DNA of 64,000 nt from Hyphomicrobiales bacterium (lineage in GTDB: Bacteria > Pseudomonadota > Alphaproteobacteria > Rhizobiales > Rhizobiaceae), in assembly GCA_900470195.1 (NCBI GenBank), contig UEIJ01000001.1, positions 62,001-126,000 of the forward strand. Direction: 5' to 3'. A program made the position numbers and the translations under genes. The notes beneath the pieces were generated by a model, which saw only the letters and a program-made list of their open reading frames with translations, ran no database searches and had not been told where the DNA came from. Shown here piece by piece: positions 38,038-47,697 of this stretch (the stretch's first letter is position 1; each line of letters starts with the position of its first letter).

Positions 38038-39189
38038 ATGGCCCTTCACTTCGAGCCGGAAGAATTCGCCGCACGTCGCGACCGACTGACCTTGAAGATG
38101 GAGGAGGAGAAGCTGGATGCACTGCTGCTGTTCGCGCAGGAGAGCATGTACTGGCTGACCGGCTATGATACATTCGGTTTCTGCTTCTTCCAGTGCCTTG
38201 TCGTGAAGGCCGACGGGTCCATGGTGCTGATGACGCGCTCCGCCGACCTGCGGCAGGCGCGCCATACATCCAACATCGAGAACATCGTCGTCTGGACCGA
38301 CCGCGACAATGCCAATCCGGCCTCGGATCTGCGCAATATCCTGACGGAACTGGACCTGCTCGGCACACGGATCGGGATCGAATACCAGACGCATGGCCTG
38401 ACCGGGGCCAATGCCCGCAAGCTGGACGAACAGTTGCAGAGCTTTGCCAAGCTTTACGATGCGTCCGGCATGGTGGATCGCCTGCGTCTGATGAAAAGCC
38501 CCGCCGAAATCGCCTATGCCAAACGCGCCGCGGAACTCAGCGACGATGCGCTGGATGCGGCGATAAAGCTGACCAAGGGCGGCGCGAACGAAGCCGATAT
38601 TCTGGCTGCGATGATGAGCGCCAATTTCGCGGGCGACGGCGATTATCCCGCGAACGAATACATCATCGGCTCCGGCGACGACGCCCTGCTCTGCCGCTAC
38701 AAGTCCGGGCGGCGCAAGCTGAACAAGAACGACCAGCTCACGCTCGAATGGTCGGGCGTCTTCCGGCACTACCACGCGCCGATGATGCGTACGCTGATCG
38801 TCGGCAAGCCGACCGCGCACCATCAGAAACTTTATGCCGCTGCGCGCGAGGCACTGGAAGCGGTGGAAGCGGCGATGACACCAGCCTCGACATTCGGCGA
38901 CGTGTTCGACGCCCATGCCCGGACCATGGAAGCCCATGGCCTCACCCGCCACCGCCTCAATGCCTGCGGCTATTCGGTGGGCGCGCGCTTCACCCCGTCA
39001 TGGATGGACCCGCAGATGTTCTATGCCGGAAACCCGGAAAGCATCCAGCCGGACATGACGCTTTTTGCGCATATGATCATCATGGATTCCGACACGCAGA
39101 CCGCCATGACACTGGGGCAGACATATCTCACAACAAATGGGGCGGCTCAGCCATTATCCCGCCATTCTCTTGATATGATTGTCAAATGA
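38038..39189 (+). CDS. M24-family protein, creatinase-like with missing metal ligands
   Basis: 383 residues. N-terminal creatinase domain (about 10-145) and C-terminal pita-bread domain (150-383). The canonical aminopeptidase P ligands D-D-H-E-E are largely absent: the first Asp region reads LEWSGVFRHYHAP, the GHG(I/V)G motif reads GYSVG, and the last two Glu positions read MTLFAHMIIMD and MTLGQTYLTTNG. That places it with creatinase/ectoine-hydrolase-like members rather than true aminopeptidases. ATG 38038 follows GGAGAACC. The substrate is unknown. Confidence 0.82.
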   Translation: MALHFEPEEFAARRDRLTLKMEEEKLDALLLFAQESMYWLTGYDTFGFCFFQCLVVKADGSMVLMTRSADLRQARHTSNIENIVVWTDRDNANPASDLRNILTELDLLGTRIGIEYQTHGLTGANARKLDEQLQSFAKLYDASGMVDRLRLMKSPAEIAYAKRAAELSDDALDAAIKLTKGGANEADILAAMMSANFAGDGDYPANEYIIGSGDDALLCRYKSGRRKLNKNDQLTLEWSGVFRHYHAPMMRTLIVGKPTAHHQKLYAAAREALEAVEAAMTPASTFGDVFDAHARTMEAHGLTRHRLNACGYSVGARFTPSWMDPQMFYAGNPESIQPDMTLFAHMIIMDSDTQTAMTLGQTYLTTNGAAQPLSRHSLDMIVK

Positions 39190-39279
39190 GGCGCAATCGG
39201 CGATAAAACGGCACGTCGGCAAAAGTCGACAGATTGAACTGTAAATGCCCTATCGCAGAGAACCTGCGCCTTCAGGAGC

Positions 39280-39933
39280 ATGAAGCCGAACATGAACAAG
39301 GCACATCTTTCAACGATGTCGTTGCTGGCCGGGTTGCTTGTGAGCGTCCTTGCCGCCTGCAACAGCACTGAATCCGCGCTGAACGTGCAAGGCAGCAATC
39401 AGGGCTCTGGCCAGAGTTCTGGCCAAGTTGCGCCGACGACGACGCCCGGCACCCCGGCAACGGGCGCCGCGCAACCTGCGGGAACAACCGCAACCGGCAC
39501 CACGCCTGCAACGTCCACACCTGCAACGTCCACACCGGCAGCGCCGCAACGCAGTGCAGCGCTCAAACCGGGCAAATTGCATATCGCCCCGATTGTCGGC
39601 GCGCCGGTCAATGTGGTGACGCCGCTCACCCACCGCATGAATGATGACGCGAAGGCGAAAGGCATCGCGCTCGCGGGCAATAATGAGCCGGGTGCCGCCT
39701 ATGTCATGAAGGGATATTTCTCCGTTCTTTCGGAAGATAACCAGACCACGGTGCTCTATGTCTGGGACGTTCTGGACGCTTCGGGCAACCGGCTCCACCG
39801 CATACAGGGGCAGGAGAAGATTCCGGGCGCCGCCGCAGACTCATGGAGCGTCGTCCCCGCCTCCGCTATGCAGACAATCGCCGATCGCACCATGCAGGAA
39901 TATTCCACCTGGCTTGCGGCAAATCGCGCATAG
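39280..39933 (+). CDS. Lipoprotein of unknown function
   Basis: 217 residues. The signal peptide ends in a lipobox SVLAAC at about residue 27. A low-complexity Thr/Pro/Ala linker follows, including a directly repeated TPATS unit, then a folded domain (about 95-217) with KLHIAPIVGAPVNVVTPLTHRM and GAAYVMKGYFSVLSEDNQTTVLYVWDVLD. I do not recognise a named family. ATG 39280 is close behind AGGAG; the ATG at 39292 may be the real start. Confidence 0.7.
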   Translation: MKPNMNKAHLSTMSLLAGLLVSVLAACNSTESALNVQGSNQGSGQSSGQVAPTTTPGTPATGAAQPAGTTATGTTPATSTPATSTPAAPQRSAALKPGKLHIAPIVGAPVNVVTPLTHRMNDDAKAKGIALAGNNEPGAAYVMKGYFSVLSEDNQTTVLYVWDVLDASGNRLHRIQGQEKIPGAAADSWSVVPASAMQTIADRTMQEYSTWLAANRA

Positions 39934-40034
39934 AAACTTGCTTTGGCAGCAAAAGACTGAAATCTTTTGCTGAATCTGTTTTGCCTACTGTGGGAAAGCC
40001 GGAAAACCGGGCTTTTTACAGCAATTGTGTTCCC

Positions 40035-40074
40035 GGGGGCCTTGCAATGACGATGACTCTTTGCAATAGCCCCC
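40035..40074 (+). other. Stem-loop in the leader upstream of prs
   Basis: GGGGGC and GCCCCC close a 40-nt stem-loop that also contains two TTGCAA copies, in the 292-bp gap before prs. A hairpin CAGCAAAAGA/TCTTTTGCTG followed by TGTTTT (39949-39981) just upstream may end the lipoprotein transcript. Confidence 0.4.
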
Positions 40075-40225
40075 GCATCCGAAAGAAAACCTTGCAAGCT
40101 GCAGTACTTGATCCCGTCAAAAACTACGCAGCTTAAAGTTTTTAAGAGATTAAGTCCGCTCCGGCGGACTGTTGCGACAGAACCAAACTGCAAACCGCGA
40201 CCGCATCGGCGTCAGAGGCAAAAGA

Positions 40226-41158
40226 ATGAAACTTTTCGCAGGCAACTCCAACCGGGTTCTTGCCGAATCCGTTGCTCAATATCTCAACATTCCGCTCGGC
40301 AAGGCCAGCGTCCGTCGCTTCGCCGATCAGGAAATCTTCGTAGAGATTCAGGAAAACGTGCGCGGCGAAGACGTATTCGTTCTGCAATCGACCTCCTACC
40401 CGGCAAACGATCACCTGATGGAACTGCTCATCATGATCGATGCCTTCCGCCGCTCCTCGGCCCGCCGCATCACTGCCGTCCTGCCCTATTTCGGCTATGC
40501 CCGTCAGGACCGCAAGCCCGGTCCGCGCACGCCAATCTCTGCCAAGCTCGTCGCCAATCTCATCACCGAAGCCGGTGCAAACCGCGTCCTGACCCTCGAT
40601 CTCCACGCCGGCCAGATTCAGGGCTTCTTCGATATCCCGACCGACAATCTCTATGCCGTTCCGGTCATCGCCCGCGACGTGAAGGCCAATTATGCGACCG
40701 GCAACTGCATGGTCGTATCCCCCGACGTCGGCGGCGTGGTGCGCGCCCGCTCACTGGCAAAGCGCATCGACGCGCAGCTCGCCATCGTCGACAAGCGCCG
40801 CGAACGTCCGGGTGAATCGGAAGTCATGAACGTCATCGGCGATGTTTCCGGCAAGGACTGCCTGCTGTTCGACGATATCGTCGATTCCGGCGGCACGCTC
40901 TGCAACGCAGCCGAAGCCCTGCTCAACAAGGGCGCGAACAGCGTCACCGCCTACATCACGCACGGCGTTCTCTCCGGCGGCGCGGTTGCCCGTATCGCCT
41001 CGTCCAAGCTGAAGGAACTGGTCATCACCGATTCCATCCAGCCGACGACCGCCATCAACGATGCGCCGAATATCCGCGTGCTCTCGATCTCCGATCTCAT
41101 CGGCGAAGCCATCGCCCGCACGGCGGCGGAAGAATCCGTTTCGAGCCTGTTCGACTAA
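40226..41158 (+). CDS. prs: Ribose-phosphate pyrophosphokinase (PRPP synthetase)
   Basis: 310 residues. [40 protein letters not shown] (ATP loop) and the PRPP-binding [15 protein letters not shown] are diagnostic. It makes 5-phosphoribosyl diphosphate from ribose 5-phosphate and ATP for nucleotide, His and Trp synthesis; apt at 48.9 kb uses the product. ATG 40226 gives the conserved MKLFAGNSN start. The stop overlaps the convergent chrA stop by four bases. Confidence 0.96.
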   Translation: MKLFAGNSNRVLAESVAQYLNIPLGKASVRRFADQEIFVEIQENVRGEDVFVLQSTSYPANDHLMELLIMIDAFRRSSARRITAVLPYFGYARQDRKPGPRTPISAKLVANLITEAGANRVLTLDLHAGQIQGFFDIPTDNLYAVPVIARDVKANYATGNCMVVSPDVGGVVRARSLAKRIDAQLAIVDKRRERPGESEVMNVIGDVSGKDCLLFDDIVDSGGTLCNAAEALLNKGANSVTAYITHGVLSGGAVARIASSKLKELVITDSIQPTTAINDAPNIRVLSISDLIGEAIARTAAEESVSSLFD

Positions 41159-42453
41159 AACACCAGTCGGATCACAATCCCGAGACATGCCGCCAGCAAC
41201 AGCACGAGCGGCATGTTGAGCTTCAGAACGACAAGCAGAAATGCCGCCGCGCCTGCGATCAGGACGGCGGCATTGTCTATTGTGCTCCAAACCGGAAGCG
41301 GTAGCGAGAACGGGCCGATGCTCTTTTCCACGATCTGCGCAAAGATCACATGCAGCGAAAACCACAGCGCCAGATTGGCGATAACGCCGACGACCGCAGC
41401 CGTGATGCCGCCCAGCATGGCCGAAAGCCAGCGCACCTGACGCAGCCGTTCCACAAAAGGCGCCCCTGCCAGTATCCATAGGAAACAGGGCACGAAGGTA
41501 AACCACAGCGCGATCAGCCCGCCTATCACCCCGCCCGCAAGCGGCGGCAGGCCCGACAGGTTCGCGGCCCCCACAAAACCGACGAAAACCAGAACGAGGA
41601 TCAGCGGTCCCGGCGTGGTTTCGGCAAGCCCCAGTCCGGTCAGCATTTCGCCGGGCTTCATCCAGTTGAAATGGTCTACCGCCTGCTGCGCCGTATAGGA
41701 GAGCACCGCATAAGCGCCGCCGAAGGTTACCGCCGCCAGCTTTGAGAAAAACGCGGCCTCCTGCGCGAAGACATGCGCGCCGCCGAAGGTCATATAAAGA
41801 AGGACGAGTGGCAGAAGCCAAAGCCCGCCCCAGATGAGCGTCTGCTGCGTGAACTCACGCAAAGCGCCGGGCGTCGCCTCACCGAGAACGGTTGTCGCGC
41901 CATTCCCCTGAACCAGATGCCGCAATCCACCTGCTATCGCCGCCAGCAGCACGACGAGCGGAAACGGCAGTTTCAAAAGCGCTATCGCAATGAATGCCGC
42001 AATCGCTACGCAATAGGAAAAACCGGAAGCAAGCGTACGCTTTCCCATCCGGTACAGCGCTTCAAAGACCACCGCCAGCACCGCAGCCTTGAGGCCGAAC
42101 AGCAGTCCCGCCACCACATCCACATGTCCGAACGCGATATAGAGAGCGGACAAGGCAAGCATCACGGCAGCGCCGGGCAGCACGAACAGAAGTCCGGCCA
42201 GCAGGCCGCCGCGCCAGCCTTTCACCGCCCAGCCTGCATAGGTCGCAAGCTGCATGGCTTCCGGCCCTGGCAGCAACATGCAGAAATTGAGCGCGTGGAT
42301 CAGTCGCTCCTGATCCATCCATTTCTTCTCATCAACGATGATGCGTTGCAGCATGGCGATCTGCGCCGCCGGACCGCCGAAGGACAAAAGCCCGATCTTG
42401 CCGAATGTCGTGAAAAGTTCTTTGAAATCCGGCTGCTTTATTGGCTGTGTCAC
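41155..42453 (-). CDS. chrA: Chromate transporter, two-domain ChrA type
   Basis: 432 residues with about 12 membrane helices in two homologous CHR domains (roughly 1-200 and 220-432). The first carries [15 protein letters not shown] and [14 protein letters not shown]; the second [16 protein letters not shown] and [18 protein letters not shown]. Such proteins export chromate or sulfate-like anions. No chrB regulator is adjacent, so a role in real chromate resistance is uncertain. It converges with prs. Confidence 0.92.
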   Translation of the reverse strand: MTQPIKQPDFKELFTTFGKIGLLSFGGPAAQIAMLQRIIVDEKKWMDQERLIHALNFCMLLPGPEAMQLATYAGWAVKGWRGGLLAGLLFVLPGAAVMLALSALYIAFGHVDVVAGLLFGLKAAVLAVVFEALYRMGKRTLASGFSYCVAIAAFIAIALLKLPFPLVVLLAAIAGGLRHLVQGNGATTVLGEATPGALREFTQQTLIWGGLWLLPLVLLYMTFGGAHVFAQEAAFFSKLAAVTFGGAYAVLSYTAQQAVDHFNWMKPGEMLTGLGLAETTPGPLILVLVFVGFVGAANLSGLPPLAGGVIGGLIALWFTFVPCFLWILAGAPFVERLRQVRWLSAMLGGITAAVVGVIANLALWFSLHVIFAQIVEKSIGPFSLPLPVWSTIDNAAVLIAGAAAFLLVVLKLNMPLVLLLAACLGIVIRLVF

Positions 42454-42524
42454 GCTGTCATCCTGAATGATCCGACCAAGCTCTTGCTGACAATCATTGC
42501 AGGTTCATGACAGTTTTCACAGGC

Positions 42525-44069
42525 TTACTCGGCGGCGGCACCTTCTTCGGCAAAATCATCCGGCGCATTCGGGTCGCCCGGCGCGGTCTCGCAGCCGAGA
42601 TCAGGGAAATTGACGATGCGCATACCCTTGAAATCATTGCGGACCACCAGAAGCCCGCGCTCCTCAAAATAGGTCAGCAGACGCCGGGCGCGGCTGAACG
42701 AATGCGTGCCATAGGCCCGCGCCAGCGCCGCGTCCGACGGGCAAGGCGCACCTGTCACCGCTGCCTGCGCCACAATCAGGAACACGCCCTGCACGTCGTC
42801 GGTGAGGCTTTCCGACAAGGAAAGCGCCTGCTGCCATGTCTCTCCATTGGCGACATCGCTTTCAATGCTGGCCTGCGCCACCGCCAGCCTGCGCCGGAAG
42901 GCCGGTAGCGCCAGCGGTTCGCCCGGAACGCGGTGAATGCGGCAACGCACCAGAAAATCCTGATAGAGAACGGCAACCGAGCGGAAGGAGGCTTCGGGGT
43001 CGTCCACGATCTCGCGCATCACCTTTTCCAGAAGCTCCTCGCGTTCGGCTTCCACAATACCAGGGAAAAGCGGCGCTTCGACCGGTTCGGCTTCGGGCTT
43101 GGGCTTTGCCACCTGAGCCAGAATTTCCGCTGTCGATGGCGGCGGCGGCGGTGGCGGCGCTCTGCGGACAGCAGTGCGGATTTCCTGCGGCGCAGGCGTG
43201 AAAATGAGGTCGAGCGCATCTTCCGGCGCATCGGGAAGCGGCATCAGCTTCGGCGACGATGAACGTGCCGATGTCTCAACCTTGCCGATCTTGATCGGCA
43301 ATGGACGGCGCGACAAGGCCGGTCCGAGCGCCACGAAATGCCCGCGCTGCAAATCGCGGAACATTTCCGCCTGTTTGCGTTCCATGCCGAGAAGATCGGC
43401 AGCACGCGCCATATCGATATCGAGAAAGGTTCGCCCCATCAGAAAATTGGAGGCTTCGGCAGCAACGTTCTTGGCAAGCTTCGCCAGTCGCTGCGTCGCG
43501 ATGACGCCCGCCAGCCCGCGCTTGCGCCCACGGCACATGAGATTGGTCATCGCGCCCAGCGAAAGCTTGCGTGCTTCGTCCGACACTTCACCGGCAGCGG
43601 CAGGCGCAAAGAGCTGCGCCTCATCCACGACGACCAGCATCGGATACCAGTAATCGCGCTCCGCATCGAAAAGCCCGCCGAGGAAAGCCGCCGCCGAACG
43701 CATCTGCTGCTCGACGTCCAGCCCTTCCAGATTGAGCACCACCGAAACGCGGTGCTGGCGGATGCGTCCGGCAATGCGGGTCAGTTCGGCTTCGGTGCGG
43801 GCGGCGTCAACGACGACATGGCCGTAAAGATCGGCCAGCGTGACGAAATCGCCTTCCGGGTCGACGATGCATTGCTGCACCCATTGCGCGCTCTGTTCCA
43901 GCAGGCGGCGCAGAAGATGCGACTTGCCGGAGCCGGAATTGCCCTGCACGAGCAGGCGCGTGGCGAGAAGCTCCTCAAGATCAAGCATGGCCTGCTTGCC
44001 ACCGCCCAGCGCCGCTGCCGAAGCAGAACCGCTACCAGTGACAGAACCCATGTCGATACCGACCTGCAT
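42525..44069 (-). CDS. HerA-like (DUF87) ATPase with proline-rich linker
   Basis: 514 residues. An FtsK/HerA-type P-loop core (about 20-280) has Walker A QGNSGSGKSHLLR, DPEGDFVTLADLYG, Walker B YPMLVVVDEAQLFAP and the sensor region VIATQRLAKLAKNVA. A poly-proline linker (APPPPPPPS, about 320) leads to a C-terminal helical region with a winged-helix-like segment (ARRLLTYFEERGLLVVRND). HerA proteins usually pair with the nuclease NurA in DNA end resection; no such gene is nearby. ATG 44069 has an excellent AAGGAGGCGAG site. The precise function is unknown. Confidence 0.82.
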   Translation of the reverse strand: MQVGIDMGSVTGSGSASAAALGGGKQAMLDLEELLATRLLVQGNSGSGKSHLLRRLLEQSAQWVQQCIVDPEGDFVTLADLYGHVVVDAARTEAELTRIAGRIRQHRVSVVLNLEGLDVEQQMRSAAAFLGGLFDAERDYWYPMLVVVDEAQLFAPAAAGEVSDEARKLSLGAMTNLMCRGRKRGLAGVIATQRLAKLAKNVAAEASNFLMGRTFLDIDMARAADLLGMERKQAEMFRDLQRGHFVALGPALSRRPLPIKIGKVETSARSSSPKLMPLPDAPEDALDLIFTPAPQEIRTAVRRAPPPPPPPSTAEILAQVAKPKPEAEPVEAPLFPGIVEAEREELLEKVMREIVDDPEASFRSVAVLYQDFLVRCRIHRVPGEPLALPAFRRRLAVAQASIESDVANGETWQQALSLSESLTDDVQGVFLIVAQAAVTGAPCPSDAALARAYGTHSFSRARRLLTYFEERGLLVVRNDFKGMRIVNFPDLGCETAPGDPNAPDDFAEEGAAAE

Positions 44070-44371
44070 CTCGCCTCCTTGATTGAAAATGACAGAAACA
44101 GACGACTCGCACGGCCATGCCGCCAGTCGATCAGGCATTCGCTTAACATCTTTGGCGCGTCAAATGCCACCCGTTAAGACAAATGCCCACAGATGCCGGG
44201 CAGTAGATTTCAACCTGAAGTTTTGATAGCAATCTGACGAGGGGGCAAAAGCAGCAGGCGTCCAGCCAGCGGGCGCGTCGGGGAGGATGAGCCGCTCCGA
44301 CCGAGGCAAAGGCTTTGCTCTCTATTCGGAGGTGGATTGAATGTGGTTAATACCCATTAGATTCACACTTA
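44070..44371. other. Gene-free stretch upstream of the HerA-like gene
   Basis: About 300 bp without a supported gene. It must contain the promoter of the HerA-like gene on the minus strand; no clear promoter or operator stands out. Confidence 0.4.
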
Positions 44372-44464
44372 GAATAAAGAAAACCCGCACCAGCTGGCAA
44401 GCGACGGTGCGGGTACACTTCTTTAGCTAAGAACCCGGTAGCTGGAGTTAGCGCTTCAGCTACC
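44372..44464 (-). ncRNA. Small RNA with own promoter and terminator
   Basis: On the minus strand an approximately 93-nt transcript begins near a stem-loop GGTAGCTG-aagcgctaactc-CAGCTACC, continues with the palindromic single strand TTCTTAGCTAAAGAAG, and ends in a strong stem ACCCGCACCgtcgc...GGTGCGGGT followed by TTTTCTTT. There is no open reading frame of note. It resembles the short rhizobial RNAs found by comparative screens (suhB or alpha-r families); I cannot name the family with confidence. It lies in a gap between a HerA-like gene and rplY. Confidence 0.72.
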
Positions 44465-44470
44465 GATCCG

Positions 44471-44499
44471 AATATAGGCCATCGGGTGCATTTTTTCAA
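44471..44499 (-). promoter_or_regulatory. Promoter of the small RNA at 44.4 kb
   Basis: On the minus strand TTGAAA (44499-44494), 17 bp and TATATT (44476-44471), read as GTTGAA-N17-CTATAT against the rhizobial consensus CTTGAC-N17-CTATAT. The transcript start would be near 44464. Confidence 0.7.
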
Positions 44500-44671
44500 C
44501 TATGGTCTAGTCAGCCCTGCGCAAAGGCAAACCCAAAAAACTTGCGCCGCCGCGCGCTATGCTCTATAGCACCGCCATCCGCGTAGACACCCTTGGAGGC
44601 AACGCGGAATGGAGCGGTCCGGTCTTTCACCTGTGTGACAGACGATACGGGCTGTTTCATGTCGTTTGTTG

Positions 44672-44721
44672 AAGCATGATCCCGAAAAGTGGGAAACCGG
44701 TTTCGGACAAGATCATGCGCG
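44672..44721 (+). repeat. Short palindromic repeat upstream of rplY
   Basis: GCATGATCCCGAAAAGTGGG...CGGACAAGATCATGC, about 50 bp, with ends that pair. Related to 19448-19496 and to module one of 30293-30395. It lies 40 bp before the rplY start codon. Confidence 0.75.
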
Positions 44722-44761
44722 GAAAACAGGCGACACTCCAGTAACATCGAAAGGAAATGCC

Positions 44762-45388
44762 ATGAGCGAGACTTACGTGCTCAAGGCCGATCTGCGTACC
44801 CGGGTTGGTAAGGGGTCCTCCCGCGAACTGCGTCGCAACGGCCAGATTCCTGCAGTCATCTATGGCGACAAGCAGGAGCCCCTCGCAATCGCCGTCTCCT
44901 ACAAGGAGATCTTCTACAAGATCCATGGCGGTGGTTTTAAGACCACGGTTGCCACGATCGAAGTAGACGGCAAGAAGATTCAGGTCCTCCCGAAGGACTA
45001 CCAGCTGGACCCGGTCCGCGACTTCCCGCAGCATGTCGACTTCCTGCGCGTTTCCGCGAAGTCGGTCGTCCACGTGAATGTTCCGGTTCACTTCAAGAAC
45101 GAAGAAGCAGCTCCCGGCATCAAGCGCGGCGGCGTTCTCAACATCGTTCGCCACGACGTTGAACTGATCGTTCCGGCCAATGCAATTCCGGAAGCACTTG
45201 AATTCGACCTGACCGGCCTCGAAATCGGTGACTCGGTTCACATTTCGGCAATCAAGCTGCCGAAGGGCGTGACGCCTGCTATCCAGGATCGCGACTTCAC
45301 CATCGCCACGATCGCTGCTCCTGCCGGCCTGAAGTCGGAAGAAGCCGCTGAAGGCGCTGCAGAAGAAGAAGCCAAGGACGGCGAATAA
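44762..45388 (+). CDS. rplY: 50S ribosomal protein L25 / general stress protein Ctc
   Basis: 208 residues, the long two-domain (TL5/Ctc) form. N-terminal L25 domain (1-95) with [25 protein letters not shown], which binds 5S rRNA, and a C-terminal beta domain (100-190) with [22 protein letters not shown]; the tail is acidic (EEEAKDGE). ATG 44762 is preceded by AAAGGAAA. pth follows 30 bp later and ychF about 60 bp after that, the usual rhizobial operon. Confidence 0.96.
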   Translation: MSETYVLKADLRTRVGKGSSRELRRNGQIPAVIYGDKQEPLAIAVSYKEIFYKIHGGGFKTTVATIEVDGKKIQVLPKDYQLDPVRDFPQHVDFLRVSAKSVVHVNVPVHFKNEEAAPGIKRGGVLNIVRHDVELIVPANAIPEALEFDLTGLEIGDSVHISAIKLPKGVTPAIQDRDFTIATIAAPAGLKSEEAAEGAAEEEAKDGE

Positions 45389-45418
45389 TCGCTTCCTGAT
45401 ATTAGGGGTCTGAATACC

Positions 45419-46171
45419 ATGCTGCTCATCGCAGGTCTTGGCAATCCGGGCCCCAAATATGCGCATAACCGGCACAATATCGGTTTCATGGCGGCGGATG
45501 AAATATTCCGCCGCCATCGCTTTTCCAACTGGCAGAAGAAATTTCAGGCCGAAATCGCCGACGGCGTGATCGACGGCGAAAAGGTGCTGCTCATCAAGCC
45601 GCAGACCTTCATGAATCTCTCCGGCCAATCCATCGGCGAAGCGATGCGCTTTTATAAGCTGACGCCTGCCGACCTCGTCGTGATCTATGACGAACTGGAC
45701 CTCGTTCCCGGCAAGCTGCGCATCAAGACCGGCGGCGGCTCCGGCGGCCATAATGGCATCAAGTCTATCGACGCCCATATGCAATCCTTTCCCGGTGGCC
45801 AGAATTATCGCCGCATGCGGCTTGGCATCGGTCACCCGGGCGCGAAGGAACTGGTACATAATTATGTCCTCGGCGATTTCGCCAAGGCCGACAATGAATG
45901 GCTGGATACGCTTTTGGGCGCTGTCGCCGATAATGTCGCCATGCTCGCCAAGGGCGGGGACAACAGTTTCATGAACCGCGTTGCGCTCGCCATGGGCGAC
46001 GGCAATCAGCGGCCCAACGGTTTCAAGGCTGATCCTGCACAACTGGAAAAAGCGCCACCAAAGGCCCAGAGCCACATCCGGCAGGCACGCCAGAACCAGA
46101 AGAAGCCGAACATTCCTGAAAGCGGCCCGATGGCCGACATGCTCAAGCGGCTTTTCGGGAAAAAGGATTGA
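45419..46171 (+). CDS. pth: Peptidyl-tRNA hydrolase
   Basis: 250 residues, about 55 more than E. coli Pth because of a Lys/Gln-rich C-terminal tail. Catalytic features are intact: [18 protein letters not shown] with Asn and His, [12 protein letters not shown], and the Asp in [25 protein letters not shown] is conserved. It recycles peptidyl-tRNAs dropped by ribosomes. Second gene of rplY-pth-ychF. Confidence 0.96.
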   Translation: MLLIAGLGNPGPKYAHNRHNIGFMAADEIFRRHRFSNWQKKFQAEIADGVIDGEKVLLIKPQTFMNLSGQSIGEAMRFYKLTPADLVVIYDELDLVPGKLRIKTGGGSGGHNGIKSIDAHMQSFPGGQNYRRMRLGIGHPGAKELVHNYVLGDFAKADNEWLDTLLGAVADNVAMLAKGGDNSFMNRVALAMGDGNQRPNGFKADPAQLEKAPPKAQSHIRQARQNQKKPNIPESGPMADMLKRLFGKKD

Positions 46172-46232
46172 CGCTGTGCCGTCCTATGACGCATAGCCAC
46201 ACCAAGAAAATTCTAGTCTGATAGGTACGATC

Positions 46233-47336
46233 ATGGGTTTCAAATGCGGCATCGTCGGTCTGCCAAATGTAGGCAAGTCGACGCTTTTCAACGCGCTGAC
46301 CAAAACGGCCGCCGCACAGGCCGCGAACTATCCGTTCTGCACCATCGAGCCGAACACCGGCGAAGTGGCGGTTCCCGATCCGCGCCAGAACGAGATTGCC
46401 AAGATCGCAGGTTCGAAGGAAATCATCCCGACCCGCATCAACTTTGTGGACATTGCGGGCCTCGTGCGCGGCGCTTCGAAGGGCGAAGGTCTCGGCAATC
46501 AGTTCCTCGCCAACATCCGCGAAGTCGATGCCATCGTGCATGTGCTGCGCTGCTTCGAGGATGACGACATTACCCACGTCGAAGGCCGCATCGATCCCGT
46601 ATCGGACGCCCAGACCGTTGAAACCGAACTGATGCTGTCGGACCTCGAAAGCATCGAGCGCCGCATCGTGCAGATCCGCAAGCGTGCCACCGGCAAGGAC
46701 AAGGAAGCCCTCACCATCCTGCCGGTGATGGAAGCCGCACTTGAACTGCTGCAGAATGGCCAGCCTGTTCGCCTGATGCTGAAGGACATTTCGCCGGAAG
46801 ACCTTCTGATCCTGAAGGGCCTGAACCTGCTGACTTCCAAGCCCGTTCTTTATGTCTGCAACGTTGCGGAAGGCGACGCCGCCAAGGGCAACGAATATAG
46901 CGCAGCCGTCGACAAGATGGCCGAGGAACAGGGCGCGCAGACGGTCATCATTTCCGCCGCTATCGAGGCGGAAGTTGCACAGCTGCCCGATGAGGAAGCC
47001 AAGGAATATCTGGAAAGCATGGATCTTGAGGAACCGGGCCTCGACCGCCTGATCCGCGCCGGTTACAAGCTTCTCGACCTCATCACCTATTTCACCGCAG
47101 GACCGAAGGAAACCCGCGCCTGGACCATCCGGCGCGGCACCAAGGCTCCCGGCGCCGCCGGTGTCATCCACACCGATTTCGAGCGCGGCTTCATCCGCGC
47201 CCAGACCATCGCCTATGAAGACTACGTCAAATACAATGGCGAAGTCGGCGCAAAGGAAGCAGGCAAGGCAAGGGACGAAGGCAAGGAATACATCGTCCAT
47301 GACGGCGATGTGATGCTGTTCCGCTTCAATACCTGA
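46233..47336 (+). CDS. ychF: Ribosome-binding ATPase YchF (Obg family)
   Basis: 367 residues. P-loop GLPNVGKSTLFNAL, switch II region IAGLVRGASKGEGLGNQFL, and a C-terminal TGS domain with LITYFTAGPKETRAWTIRRG. YchF hydrolyses ATP rather than GTP, associates with ribosomes and represses oxidative-stress responses in E. coli. It is the last gene of its operon; a hairpin (47341-47371) and repeats follow. Confidence 0.95.
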   Translation: MGFKCGIVGLPNVGKSTLFNALTKTAAAQAANYPFCTIEPNTGEVAVPDPRQNEIAKIAGSKEIIPTRINFVDIAGLVRGASKGEGLGNQFLANIREVDAIVHVLRCFEDDDITHVEGRIDPVSDAQTVETELMLSDLESIERRIVQIRKRATGKDKEALTILPVMEAALELLQNGQPVRLMLKDISPEDLLILKGLNLLTSKPVLYVCNVAEGDAAKGNEYSAAVDKMAEEQGAQTVIISAAIEAEVAQLPDEEAKEYLESMDLEEPGLDRLIRAGYKLLDLITYFTAGPKETRAWTIRRGTKAPGAAGVIHTDFERGFIRAQTIAYEDYVKYNGEVGAKEAGKARDEGKEYIVHDGDVMLFRFNT

Positions 47337-47432
47337 TAGCAGGGCGCTGAAATGCTAACGCATCACGCCCTGAAAATGCTCAATCACCGCACGGGCTCAA
47401 CCAGGTCTCAATGAGTCAGGCTCAACGAGACC

Positions 47433-47581
47433 TAGAGCATTTCCAGCAAAAGTGTGAAACGTCTACGCGGGGAAATCAGTTCACCGGACTGATTTCTTAT
47501 CCCGCTTCGATGCGTTGGATAATGCGATAAAACAAATAGTTAGAGCGGTTCCGGCGATTCTGTTAGAACAGGAACCGCTCT
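47433..47581 (+). repeat. Composite palindromic repeat, full copy
   Basis: AGAGCATTTCCAGCAAAAGTGTGAAAC, then the AAATCAGTTCACCGGACTGATTT palindrome, then GAGCGGTTCCGGCGATTC...GAACAGGAACCGCTC. It is the direct counterpart of the inverted copy at 32746-32885 and a longer form of 2446-2556. A separate hairpin AGGTCTC/GAGACCT (47403-47433) adjoins it. The whole gap 47337-47880 has no gene. Confidence 0.85.
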
Positions 47582-47697
47582 GGTATAAAGCGCGCCTCCC
47601 AAAAGTGTGAGCTGATTTCGCGTCTGGATAATGTGTAGTGATGTGGGAGAGTTTTTGATTCCGGGAGGTATCACCTATACTCTCGACGCTTTTCTTT

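Noticed and set aside
37195-38952. A 585-codon open frame antisense to pgeF and the M24 gene
   Set aside because: It is a by-product of GC-rich coding on the other strand, where both genes have recognisable domains and ribosome sites.
40104-40124. TTGATCCCGTCAA as an FNR/FixK site before prs
   Set aside because: The half-sites are one base too close for TTGAT-N4-ATCAA and the second is imperfect.
44511-44660. A minus-strand frame of about 49 codons next to the small RNA
   Set aside because: Third positions are not biased, no ribosome site was seen and no family is recognised; a chance frame cannot be excluded, so it is not listed as a gene.
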